Of a stretch of 64,000 nucleotides of DNA, positions 9,594 to 18,751 are shown one piece after another. This DNA comes from Alitta virens. Lineage: Eukaryota > Annelida > Polychaeta > Phyllodocida > Nereididae. The translations under genes were made by a program, and so were the position numbers. The stretch covers positions 55,888,829-55,952,828 of the forward strand of contig OW028573.1 of the NCBI GenBank assembly GCA_932294295.1, read 5' to 3'. The number at the start of each line of letters is the position of its first letter. Within the stretch, counting starts at the first letter, position 1. The notes beneath the pieces are model-generated. The model was not told the DNA's origin and ran no database searches. It saw nothing but the letters and a program-made list of their open reading frames with translations.

Positions 9594-12500
9594 CGTCGCC
9601 TATGGCTCCTCCCTCGACTGGCCCTTCCATTGGCGTGGCTAGAGGTTTGTTGACCCCCTCTTTTTGCACCTCCAGAGCAGTGGGCGGATACATAGTCATA
9701 GGGGCGCCCCTGACGGCTGGCCAAGGTCTGGCCACTGGGGGGCGTACTTTGCGTTTTGGTCTATCCCTGATTTTGTCCCAAGACATTTCTGGATCCACAA
9801 TTCTCACTTTTTCTCGGTTTAACACCTTACATTTGCCTGTGTGCTGGTGCGTCAGCCAGAGAACTTTCCCTCTGATTTGGGTTACCAGCCATTGCGGGTC
9901 CCACCTACTCGTCAAGGTCAGAGGCTCCTCGGCCTTTATTACTGCTGCATCTCCTACTTTGACCTCGCCTGCATTCGCCCTCTTAGCTAATCTCTCCCGG
10001 TTGTATTTGCGAGAGTCCTCAGTTAGTACTTTTGCAGACCTAAGGGCCTCATACAGCTCATGCAGGCGTCCATGAAGTACTTCCCCTCCGGTGAAGGCCC
10101 TGTGCAGAGGCAGGCGGGGACGCCTGCCATATTGCAAAAAGAAGGGACTATGCTGGGTCACATCTGACACTGAGCAATTGTAACACATTACTGCTGGTCC
10201 CAATTGCTCCTGCCATTGAGAAGTGTCATTGTTTATCAGCTTAGCCATAATCTCTTTGAGTGTGCGATTAAAACGTTCAATCCTCCCATTCGACTGGGGG
10301 TGATAGGGTGTGGTCCGCCGGTGTTTCACTCCCACAGATCTCAGGTAGTCCTCAAAAGCCAGGGCATTGAATTCACGTCCCAAGTCGGACAATATTGTCT
10401 CCACATATCCATGCCTGGGAAAATATTCCTGATGTAATTTACCCCACACACAGTCGTTGGTCTTCCTTGGGATGGGGTGGCACTCCGCATACCCTGAGGC
10501 ATGGTCAATAATCGTCAATATGTAGCTGTTCCCCTGGGGGGACGCCACCAAGGGCCCCACCAAATCCAGAGAAACCAACTGGCCTACACTTTCCGCTTTG
10601 GGCATCTCTCCCATGGCCGAGTGCACCTTCTTCTTGCTATGCACCTGACAGGTGGGACAGCGCAGCACCCTTTCTCGGACCTCTCTCCTCATTCCAGGCC
10701 ATACATACGCTTCCTGTATTTTGCGCATGGTTTTGACATGGGCCATGTGGCCCACCTCCTTGTGTGCTTGTTCGATCACTGCTGGACGAAAGGACTCAGG
10801 CAGTACCAACCTATGATACTCCGGGGCATATGAATAAGGCTTCTGGATCGAGTATAGGAGTCCCTTGATTATCTCATACTGACTGTCAGGGTCATTGCTC
10901 TCTCCCCATTGGCTCATGCCTTGCTGCTCTTTCTGTACTTGCATCGGATCCAACCCATCATCCAATATAGGAAGTGGCTCATCCTGGGGCAAGTCCTCCG
11001 GCAGTGTGTCTCCCATTCTCCATTCATCGATGTCATACGTATCAATGCCCTCTGGTCTGATCCTGGACAGCATGTCTGCCCTCACGTTTAGCTTTCCCTT
11101 TCGGTATTGGACCTTGCACCCGTATTCAGCCAACAACACCGCCCATCTTTGTATTTTAGTGTTCTGCATCTCGTTTGTGAAGAGAGATGTCAATGGCTTG
11201 TGGTCCGTGAACGTCTCGAACCTGGCTCCCCACAAATATGGCCTGAACACTTTCAGAGCTGTTATGACTGCATATGCCTCTCTTTCTATCGCCGCCCAGC
11301 GTCGCTGGGTGGTAGACAATAGACGAGACAGGTAGCTAATCGGGCGTTCGATCCCAGTCTCCATATCCCTTTGACACAATATGGCTCCAATGGCTACGTC
11401 TGATGCATCGGTGTAAAGTAGATAGGGATCATGAGTTCGAGGATGCGCCATGACGTGGTCACTGATCAATAGTCCCTTCAAGCAATCGAAGCTGGCCTGT
11501 TCCACTCTGCCCCACTGGAATCTGGCATGTTTGCGAGTCAGTGCCACTAAGGGTTCTGACTCAGCAGCATAATTCGGCATGCAGGTCCGGTAGTAGCCTG
11601 TCATGCCTAGGAACGTGCGGATTTCCTTCACAGTTCTTGGAGAGCTCATGTTGGAGATAGCCGTGACTTTATCGGGATCTGCCCTCAATCCATGGCCACT
11701 GACTACAAAGCCCAGCAGTTTCACTTCTCTTTGCCCAAAGACACATTTCTTGGGATTTAGAGTGAGATTGAATTGTCTGAATCGCTCTATTACCTCCCTT
11801 AAATGCTGTCGATGGGACAAAATGTCAGGACTGTAGACGACTATGTCGTCCACATAGATCATACAGCTGACACCTATTAAACCATGCAGGACCTCATCCA
11901 TGGCCCTCTGGAATTGTGCTGTCGCGTTCGACAACCCCATCGGCATCGTAGTGAACTCGTAGAGACCTTTGTAACACACAAAGGCTGTCTTTTCCATGCT
12001 GGACTGCTCCAAGGGCAGCTGATAGAAACCAGACTTGAGATCCAAGGTGGTGTAAACCGAGGATCCATGCAGCTGGTCGAACACATCTTGAATTAGAGGA
12101 ACTGGATAACTGTCCTTTTTCGTGACATTGTTTACTTTAGTGAAATCGATGCAGAAGCGAGGGCCATCTGTGGGATCCTTCTTCTCCACAAGAACCACTG
12201 GGGACGCCCAAGGAGAGCGAGAGGGCACAATGATTCCTTGTGCCAAAAGTTCCTCCACCTTCTTGCCGAGAGCCTCTCTTTTCATATAGGGCACTCGATA
12301 CGCCCTCTGCTTAATGGGAGGTCCAGTGGTCTCTATTCTCACGGCAATGGCTGGATGACGCCCCAATTGTTGTCCTGACGCCGCAAACACATCCATGTTT
12401 CTTATCATACATTCTGCTACCTCCTGGGCGGCCTGAATCTCCTCCGGGGTTTGTGGCGCCGGGTTCACCAGTAACATTTCACCTTCCTGCTCACATTGAT

Positions 12501-12927
12501 TTGGGGAAGGGACCAATGGAAAGGTCCTTCCCCTCCATATCAGCTGCCCAGCCGCGTAATCCACCGAGGCCCCCTCCATTCTCATGATGTCCCTTCCCAA
12601 GATTGCTGGGTGTGGAATCCCTTCCACTACCACCACTTGGATCACTCCGACTCGGTCCTCCAACATTTGGGTCCTCCCACATACCTGCAGTTCATGACCG
12701 GTGATCCCTTGTAATCCTTGGGTTGCCCTTACTATGGGCTGCCTCCTCATTCCTAAACATATATTTTTGAATTCCTGGCGCCGCAGCACTGTGCGCGCTG
12801 CTCCAGTGTCTACTAGGGCCCTTATGTGGTGACCATGAAGCCTGAGCTCCACGAAGGCCCTGCAGTCCGCTGCGGCGCTTAGCGGCCCCCCTGGGCGTGT
12901 TGATGACTGCCCATGTTGCCTCCTCTG
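9223..12927 (-). CDS. pol: Pol polyprotein: protease, reverse transcriptase, RNase H, integrase
   Basis: The frame is open from 12927 to the stop at 9223, is in the -1 frame relative to gag and overlaps its end by about 49 bases, so it is probably made as Gag-Pol by frameshifting. Residues below count from the GTG codon at 12852. The aspartic protease shows DTGA at 15-18. The RT has YVDD at 333-336. RNase H begins with TDAS at 481-484. The integrase has a zinc module (H697, H702, C732, C735) and a catalytic triad D763, D823, E859 with the classic 35-residue gap. A GPF/Y-like module lies near 980-1020. An unusually basic, Arg-rich C-terminal tail of about 190 residues runs into the env overlap. 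No stop or frameshift breaks the domains. The order RT-RNase H-IN identifies Ty3/Gypsy. Confidence 0.95.
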   Translation of the reverse strand, partial: QRRQHGQSSTRPGGPLSAAADCRAFVELRLHGHHIRALVDTGAARTVLRRQEFKNICLGMRRQPIVRATQGLQGITGHELQVCGRTQMLEDRVGVIQVVVVEGIPHPAILGRDIMRMEGASVDYAAGQLIWRGRTFPLVPSPNQCEQEGEMLLVNPAPQTPEEIQAAQEVAECMIRNMDVFAASGQQLGRHPAIAVRIETTGPPIKQRAYRVPYMKREALGKKVEELLAQGIIVPSRSPWASPVVLVEKKDPTDGPRFCIDFTKVNNVTKKDSYPVPLIQDVFDQLHGSSVYTTLDLKSGFYQLPLEQSSMEKTAFVCYKGLYEFTTMPMGLSNATAQFQRAMDEVLHGLIGVSCMIYVDDIVVYSPDILSHRQHLREVIERFRQFNLTLNPKKCVFGQREVKLLGFVVSGHGLRADPDKVTAISNMSSPRTVKEIRTFLGMTGYYRTCMPNYAAESEPLVALTRKHARFQWGRVEQASFDCLKGLLISDHVMAHPRTHDPYLLYTDASDVAIGAILCQRDMETGIERPISYLSRLLSTTQRRWAAIEREAYAVITALKVFRPYLWGARFETFTDHKPLTSLFTNEMQNTKIQRWAVLLAEYGCKVQYRKGKLNVRADMLSRIRPEGIDTYDIDEWRMGDTLPEDLPQDEPLPILDDGLDPMQVQKEQQGMSQWGESNDPDSQYEIIKGLLYSIQKPYSYAPEYHRLVLPESFRPAVIEQAHKEVGHMAHVKTMRKIQEAYVWPGMRREVRERVLRCPTCQVHSKKKVHSAMGEMPKAESVGQLVSLDLVGPLVASPQGNSYILTIIDHASGYAECHPIPRKTNDCVWGKLHQEYFPRHGYVETILSDLGREFNALAFEDYLRSVGVKHRRTTPYHPQSNGRIERFNRTLKEIMAKLINNDTSQWQEQLGPAVMCYNCSVSDVTQHSPFFLQYGRRPRLPLHRAFTGGEVLHGRLHELYEALRSAKVLTEDSRKYNRERLAKRANAGEVKVGDAAVIKAEEPLTLTSRWDPQWLVTQIRGKVLWLTHQHTGKCKVLNREKVRIVDPEMSWDKIRDRPKRKVRPPVARPWPAVRGAPMTMYPPTALEVQKEGVNKPLATPMEGPVEGGAIGDDDQWSASDEEPLRPARRRGGVRRPRSTESSDQDLGAPEVQHHSGKRHRPYLPRGAKQRRRRKRRELTSDSETPEERLRHNKDLHKDFDLIKRPHPSSDSDAAHKLPRQEDAITGVENGETSGQ
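12879..12927 (-). promoter_or_regulatory. gag-pol overlap with candidate -1 frameshift site
   Basis: The gag frame ends at 12879 and the pol frame opens at 12927. Within the overlap the minus strand reads GGGGGGC (positions 12891-12885), in the gag phase G GGG GGC, three codons before the gag stop. This fits the X-XXY-YYZ layout of a -1 slippery heptamer, though a G-only heptamer is unusual. A downstream stimulatory structure was not folded. Confidence 0.55.
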
Positions 12928-13937
12928 TTATTAGGACGTGAGCTCCTGCAATCTCTGCGCAGGTGGCCCACTCTGTCGCAGCCTGCACACACAGGCCTCC
13001 CATCCTCTGTGAACTTGAGTGGGGGTCGCTCACCCGTGTTTCTTGGCCCCCTCCTCGCTCCTCCCCTGTCATAATCAGCTCCCTGTCCCTCTGACTTGTC
13101 CGAGTTTCGGCCAGGAGATTTCTTCATGGCTGCCATAAATTTCGTAAATTCCCTGGACATGCCATCCACCCGCCTAGTCAGTTCATCGATCCGATCCTTC
13201 TTCGGAGCTTCCATCCTGACTTCTCTTGGTGGTCCTAGAGCACCGATCTCCATGGGCTCCTCTTGAATTTCCTCCGGAGCACAGCCATGTAGAGCCCGGT
13301 GTAGTCTATAGTCACTACCCTCATGTTTGCTCACCTGCTCCATCGCGTCTACGTAGTCGGCTGGATCGCTCATCCTCACCACTCTCTCTACCAGCTGCTT
13401 GTCCTTCAGTCCTCGCAAATAAGCCCCCAGGAGGATGCGTTGCTGATCGGCATTTCGCTGGGCCTTTGGATACCCTAGATCGGCTGCTTCCCTGAACCTT
13501 CGCCCATAGGCGGCGGACGTCTCATAGGAGCCTTGTTGGATTTTCTCCACCTCGTCACGGAGTCTGTCTTCTTCGTGCTTTGACAGAAAAGTGTCGGAGA
13601 GGTGCTTTCTGAGGTCGGCCCAGACCGCTAGATTTCGATCGTTCAAGGAGGTCAGGTGTCTCTCCAGTTCTGCCCTCAGGTGTCCCTCCGCTGTCTGTGA
13701 GGCGACATATACCGTGAAGCCAGTGTACGGCTCCGTGAGCTCCACATCCAAAAACCATTGCCGCAATCTTCTTGTGGAGGAGCCATCACACTTGGCTACC
13801 CGCTTGGCCTGTGCATCTGCCTTGGCGCGCTCTGAATTTTCTTTCGCCTGATTGCTCTGATGCTTCAATAGATCCGCCGTGGAGGCGATCCCATCCCTCT
13901 GGATCTTGGAATAATGCTGGAACTGTTCCGCATTCAT
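12879..13937 (-). CDS. gag: Gag polyprotein with one CCHC zinc knuckle
   Basis: This is a 352-residue structural protein that would form the retrotransposon particle and bind its RNA. The first in-frame ATG is at 13937; the open frame extends a little upstream only through non-ATG codons to a stop at about 13989-13991. The N-terminal half is helical and charged. Around residues 90-215 there is a retrotransposon-gag/capsid-like region (AVWADLRKHLSDTF, then AYGRRFREAADLGYP and ILLGAYLRGL). One zinc knuckle, CAGCDRVGHLRRDC (C-X2-C-X4-H-X4-C), lies at about 317-330 in a basic, glycine/arginine-rich C-terminus typical of nucleocapsid. The gene is intact. Confidence 0.9.
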   Translation of the reverse strand: MNAEQFQHYSKIQRDGIASTADLLKHQSNQAKENSERAKADAQAKRVAKCDGSSTRRLRQWFLDVELTEPYTGFTVYVASQTAEGHLRAELERHLTSLNDRNLAVWADLRKHLSDTFLSKHEEDRLRDEVEKIQQGSYETSAAYGRRFREAADLGYPKAQRNADQQRILLGAYLRGLKDKQLVERVVRMSDPADYVDAMEQVSKHEGSDYRLHRALHGCAPEEIQEEPMEIGALGPPREVRMEAPKKDRIDELTRRVDGMSREFTKFMAAMKKSPGRNSDKSEGQGADYDRGGARRGPRNTGERPPLKFTEDGRPVCAGCDRVGHLRRDCRSSRPNNRGGNMGSHQHAQGGR

Positions 13938-14188
13938 TTTCACGTTTGTCAGTAACCTTGCACCTGTGTCCTCCTTCCTTTGTCTAGTCTAGCAACTCGA
14001 ACCGGTCTCAACCACTGCTAGTTCATCAAGCACTCTCAACAATGGGTTTGTGACAAACACACCAATTGTAGTACTGCCTCTGGCATTGAGAGACCTTCCT
14101 TCTCACCTTGATTCCACTGTTGCAGTTTGGTGGATGCATTATTTTGTACATATCCCATAATGGATTGGGGTGTCTTCATTCCAGATAG
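13938..14188 (-). other. Untranslated leader of the retrotransposon
   Basis: This stretch of about 250 bp lies between the primer-binding site and the gag start. No reading frame of note is present. A packaging signal and a splice donor for env would be expected in or near it by analogy with known env-carrying elements, but neither was identified. Confidence 0.6.
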
Positions 14189-14207
14189 AATCACGTCGGG
14201 GTCACCA
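14189..14207 (-). promoter_or_regulatory. Primer-binding site complementary to tRNA-Trp
   Basis: The plus strand reads AATCACGTCGGGGTCACCA, which equals the 3' end of animal tRNA-Trp (CCA anticodon) including the added CCA, as far as I recall that tRNA. On the minus strand it therefore primes reverse transcription. Two bases separate it from the 5' LTR end, which fits a genuine primer site. Confidence 0.85.
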
Positions 14208-14209
14208 GT

Positions 14210-15154
14210 TGTAAAGTATCCAGTGTCCTAGGTTGTAGAATTCCATGTAAAGTATTGCTGTAGCTCAGCAGCATAAGTCCAATTCCTTGGTTCAACACAA
14301 TAATAACAAAGTCATGAGTTTTGGGTCAGACTAGTCAGATTGGCTAAAATCAAAGATGCCTCTCTTCCCACATGTTTATTCATTTATACCAGTCAGGGCT
14401 TCATGGCCCCTCCCAGAATCCAGGCCCTGCCACAATTGGCTGGAGGCCCACATCCAATAATAACACTCACATTTAAATACAATTCCTACTTTCCTCATCT
14501 CCCCTAGTTGGTATTTGCCAGAATATTTCCAGACCTTCCCTAGTGGGTTTTGCCCCACACCTGCATCAGGATGCTCATTAAACCATGGCAACTCAGATGC
14601 CTACAATGCATTGGTGCTAGACAATGGTCAGTGGTCCTGCATTCCCACCATTAGCAATCCCAGTCTGTTGAGCCAGGTCTTTGTACCTGTTCCCCAAGGG
14701 GTGTCAAAGCCATATACCTGAGGTAGCATTTTGTATCCAGCTGCCAAGTGACCATTGTCCAATACCGTCAAGACCTCTGGCTGACCCCTACAGTCCCTCC
14801 TCCTTTGTCAGGACTATGCTCCTCAAGTCCTTTGTCCAACTGCCCCATTGTCCCCAACAAGAGCTACAAAGGAATTCCTCCAGCAGACCAACACATTATA
14901 CATATATACAAACACACTCTTAACTGACATTTCATATTTGCTTATAGTCTACCTGTACATTGCACAACTGAGCTTTACTATATTCACAATTGATAACACA
15001 TTTTGACACACATATATTCATTGCATTGATCTTGACATCTTCAGACATACCCATCATGTCTGACATATGCCTAAACTTGCTTCATGCTAATTTATACATT
15101 AATCATATTTTGGGTCATCATCTCAACTGGATTAAAGAGCCTCTGCTTTTTACA
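14210..15154 (-). repeat. 5' LTR of the env-carrying retrotransposon
   Basis: This 945-bp LTR matches 5679-6623. On the minus strand the TATAAA and AATAAA motifs are at 14388-14383 and 14380-14375. It would drive genomic RNA through gag, pol and env. Confidence 0.95.
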
Positions 15155-15746
15155 ACATGTGCAACTGAAAACAGCTTTTCGCCCTTTTGAAAGTCTCATT
15201 ATTGTAACCATACTCCTTGCGAATGTTTACTGCAGCCAATATTGAACAGGTTGCAGGGCATTTGTCAAAGTTGGTTGGAGCTTTGTGACAACCAATCTGG
15301 ACAATTTGTTTGTGTAATCAAGTCCAGCTAACAAGTACAGTGACAAATATTGACGGGCAATATTGGCTCTAGGCATTTTATGACTTGCATGAGTGTTTGG
15401 ATGAAGTCTGTATACTTACATCTGTGGCTCCAGACTCCATGCACACAGTTAGTTTCATTAAACACGGCCTGTCAAATTTAATCTAGACAAAGCTAGGCAA
15501 CTTCTGCTATACTATGCTACCTGGCACCAAACGGAACTATCTGGCTATAGCTGGCTACTCAAAGCCGAAACTAAAAGTAGATATTTATGATATATAAGAT
15601 AAATTTCATATTTTTTCAGTAAACCGACTATAAGCTAGGAGTAGACAGTTGCGGCTGACTTTAGCCAGTTATAGCTACAGCCAGAAATAGGTCGCTACAG
15701 CTGTTGAGAGTGGACCATATTTTATGAAAATAATGGTAGGTATATA
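15155..15746. other. No gene recognised
   Basis: This is AT-rich sequence between the LTR element and the next DNA transposon. Several loosely repeated words (CTGGCTATAGCTGGCTA, TAGCCAGTTATAGCTACAGCC) occur near 15530-15690. I see no coding region. Confidence 0.4.
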
Positions 15747-16565
15747 CAGGGTGCACCATAAAAACTTGCACCAGCAGCTACTGCTACCTCTTTTGTTATT
15801 ACCTCAAATGACAATGATCGCATGCAGCTGCAATCATACACACGAACGTAATAATAGTCCTTAATTATCTTTATGAATATATTTTCTTGTTTCCTCAAGA
15901 ATTATAGATAATATTGATCTAAAAATAGCACATGCACACTTATCACACCTTCAGGCCATTTTCCCCTCGGCCTTTGTAATACAAGAATTTGATTATGTCA
16001 CTGATCATACAGATGTGTTACAGACACCTTTCTTGATGTTTAACGCCAAAAACAGGGCAAATAGATTCATTTTTAATAAGGAGGTAGACCATTGACACCT
16101 TTGAGGTGGAAAGTGCCATTTTGGATTTTTTGTCTTATTAACTGGCCCATCCTCTTGAAAATCATGTGATTTTTTCCAGATTAATGGTAGATTCAAAAGA
16201 ACCCTCTTGAATGCCATTATATATCTCTGTTTTCATTTTATGACCTTGCTGGATCAAAACTGGACTCAACCTTCTTATCATCTAATACCATAATATATAT
16301 ATGCAACTAGAGACACCATGCAAGCAGACTGAAGTCTGACTTCTGTGATATGTGTCTCTCAGAACAAGCCCTGCAGCATGCACCCTCTCAATAATTCAGA
16401 CACTGATATTGTCTGACATTACAAGATCGAAAAGATCACAATGACCAATTGCTTATACCCCTAACTAACTGTGGCAGAACTTTAAAAGACCTCGTAAGCA
16501 TTTGAGTAACCTAGAGCTATCCCGAAAGAGTAGATGCCCAGTGCAAGTTTTTAGGCCGCACCCTG
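15747..16565. mobile_element. TA-flanked non-autonomous DNA transposon, 819 bp
   Basis: The left end CAGGGTGCACCATAAAAACT and the inverted right end (CAGGGTGCGGCCTAAAAACT on the minus strand) match for about 25 bases with three differences. Both are flanked by TA (15745-15746 and 16566-16567), the Tc1/mariner-type target duplication. The interior has only short frames and no transposase motif, so it depends on a partner element. Superfamily is inferred from the TA and the terminal repeats. Confidence 0.75.
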
Positions 16566-17274
16566 TAATCATACTTTATAGTATAATAATTTTTTTAACT
16601 TATCTTAAATAGCCATAGTATTTGTGAACATGCAGTGCTCTGCACGTTGTGATAATGTTTACCTATAGAGCCGACCACAGAAAAATGTTGTTATTCATGA
16701 ATAAATATAAGTTGGGTTCAGAAGGCTTTTTTTACTTGGTCATGCTCGAGTACCATCAGTTTCCCAGAAATCGTTAACAATAAAATTCTTTAAAAAAAAA
16801 AAAAATAGATATCTGGCAATGTGTGAAGACCAGAGAAATAGGCTCATGAGTATATATTTTCATTTTTTTTTATTTGAGACACAAGTCTTCAGGATGGTCC
16901 ATCTAAGACTATTTGGAAGTTGCTAACAACTTAACTGTACTTGTTAGCTTCAGGACATTTTACATCAATATTGCAACTTAAAGTTAAAAGCCATTAATGA
17001 TGACTGAAAGATACCGTATACTGTCATTAATTGAGGATGAATTGTTGTGGTAAAAAGTAGGTTAAATGCGAAATGTTATGTTAAATTTTTGTGGACTACA
17101 GAGTATTGACATATTAGTTCTGCATAATACAGTCACAAAGCACCCTTATTACTGTCCATCGACATATTCAAATATACTATGTATGTTGACATAGACATTC
17201 TATAACTAAAATATATGTCGTTTACAGATTCAGGGCATGATTGATAGGGAGGACTTTGGTGATACTTGTGGTAT
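16566..17274. other. No gene recognised
   Basis: This AT-rich stretch contains A-runs (about 16791-16805) and T-runs. I see nothing codable or structurally repeated in it. Confidence 0.4.
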
Positions 17275-17346
17275 GAGATAAGATAAGATAAAATAAGATA
17301 AAATAAGATAAGATAAGATAAGATAAGATAAGATAAGATAAGATAA
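17275..17346. repeat. (AGATA)n microsatellite forming the LINE 3' tail
   Basis: About 14 units of AGATA/AAATA run here directly after the LINE's terminal sequence. Several LINE clades end in short tandem repeats instead of poly(A), so this is best read as the element's own tail. Confidence 0.85.
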
Positions 17347-17582
17347 ACCTTTATTTATAGTCGGAGGTGTAAAACAAACAGTAGAACATAAGCTATAAAG
17401 CTTTTAGCCGACTGATAAAATAACAATAACAAAATGAAAATATATATACAGATGATTAGAATGAGATTATGACTGAACTTTACAATGATCATAAATTATT
17501 TTGCTGACAGATTATGCATGATCCGCAATTACAACTTTCCAAGGAACTGTAACGTCTTAACAAATCTTTAAACTTAACTAAT

Positions 17583-17930
17583 TCATCTAATTAAAGAATT
17601 CCAAATCATAGCACCTTGATACATAATAGACCTGAAACTATATTGCATAGTGTTGTAAACAGGCTTGACTAGCTTAAGATTATCTCTCATCTCATATGGC
17701 GTAATCTGCCTGGTAAAGAATGAACTTGTTATAGGTCTTGCCATGTCATGGAGTACTTTATAAACAAATTCTGCTGGACTAGTTTTCCTTGTCACGTAAG
17801 GCATTTTTTTACATGTTCTTTCTAGCAGTTGGTTGTATGGGCTATCATAATCATTGCAAACTAATCGTATTGCTCTCTTATTTAGTTTCTCAAGTTTCTT
17901 GTTTTGTCCTATTGTGAAAGTATCATACAC
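17583..17930 (-). pseudogene. LINE reverse-transcriptase C-terminal fragment
   Basis: This open piece of 115 residues shows the post-RT thumb and connection motifs (KKLEKLNKRAIRLVCNDYDS; FRSIMYQGAMIWNSL). It is a remnant of the degenerate LINE, not an independent gene: the frame shifts upstream of 17930. Confidence 0.75.
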
Positions 17931-18751
17931 AAGTGTTCAATAGACAAAATTAGATGAGATAAATGATTCATATATTTGAGTTTACTTGTGTAATCAATGT
18001 ATTTACATAGTCTTTGGAGTGCATTAATTTGTTTTGCTGCTTTTCTACTAAAATTCAGTTTATTATCGATGTTGATACCTAACAGCTTAACAATGGACTC
18101 AGACTATATTAAATGATTGTCAAACTCAAAATCTATGGAAACATTTTCCCTATTCAGACATATTGCTTGGAATTAAGATGCATTGGCTTTCATAAAATTA
18201 TTTTTGAACCATGCAATTGCTAAAGCGGAAGCTTCTTCAAGTTTGTCCTTTATGACCATTGGGTCTCTGTGTGCAGGGTGTTAATGTCAGCAGAATTGTA
18301 AACGCTACTTAATTGAAAAAGGAAAGCATTATGTAAATGTTAAATAAGAGAGGACCCAAGAGAGAACCTTGGGGAACACCAGTTTTAAAATTTAACCATT
18401 CGCTTTTAATGTTACCTAGTTTTACAATTTGTTTTCTATTTTTTAAGTAGTTCAGTATGAATGAACAGGCTTCACATGATAAACCATATGTGTGTAACTT
18501 TGCAATTAATAGGCCATGAGGCAGGCTGTCAAAAGCTTTAGATAAGTCAATTAGTATGCAGCCAAAGTTATTGTCAAGGGCCTTCCTCCAGTTTTCTACA
18601 CATTTAACCAGTACATTGCTACAACTGTAAGTCTTCCTATATGATGTTTATAGTGACATGTTGTTTACGTTATCAGGTTCTTTCTGATCTTGGGCTACAT
18701 TTATGAAGGATTCATTAAATATATTAGTTACTTCTACAGGGTTGGTGACTA

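Larger units (their letters stand above)
5675..15158 (-). mobile_element. Complete env-carrying Ty3/Gypsy-type LTR retrotransposon with 4-bp target-site duplication
   Basis: The element proper is 5679-15154 (9,476 bp), transcribed from the minus strand. It is flanked by ACAT at 5675-5678 and 15155-15158. Two 945-bp LTRs with TGTAAA...TTTACA ends appear identical in sequence on reading. Order on the minus strand is 5' LTR, tRNA-Trp primer site, gag, pol (PR-RT-RNase H-IN), env, a non-coding tail of about 0.74 kb, 3' LTR. The pol domain order places it in the Ty3/Gypsy (Metaviridae) group. The fusion-protein-type env makes it errantivirus-like. Intact frames and matching LTRs mean recent insertion and possible activity; expression is not shown by sequence. 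Confidence 0.95.

Noticed and set aside
9286..10075. Plus-strand open frames opposite pol and env
   Set aside because: They are antisense shadows of constrained coding sequence, with no start context or recognisable motif.
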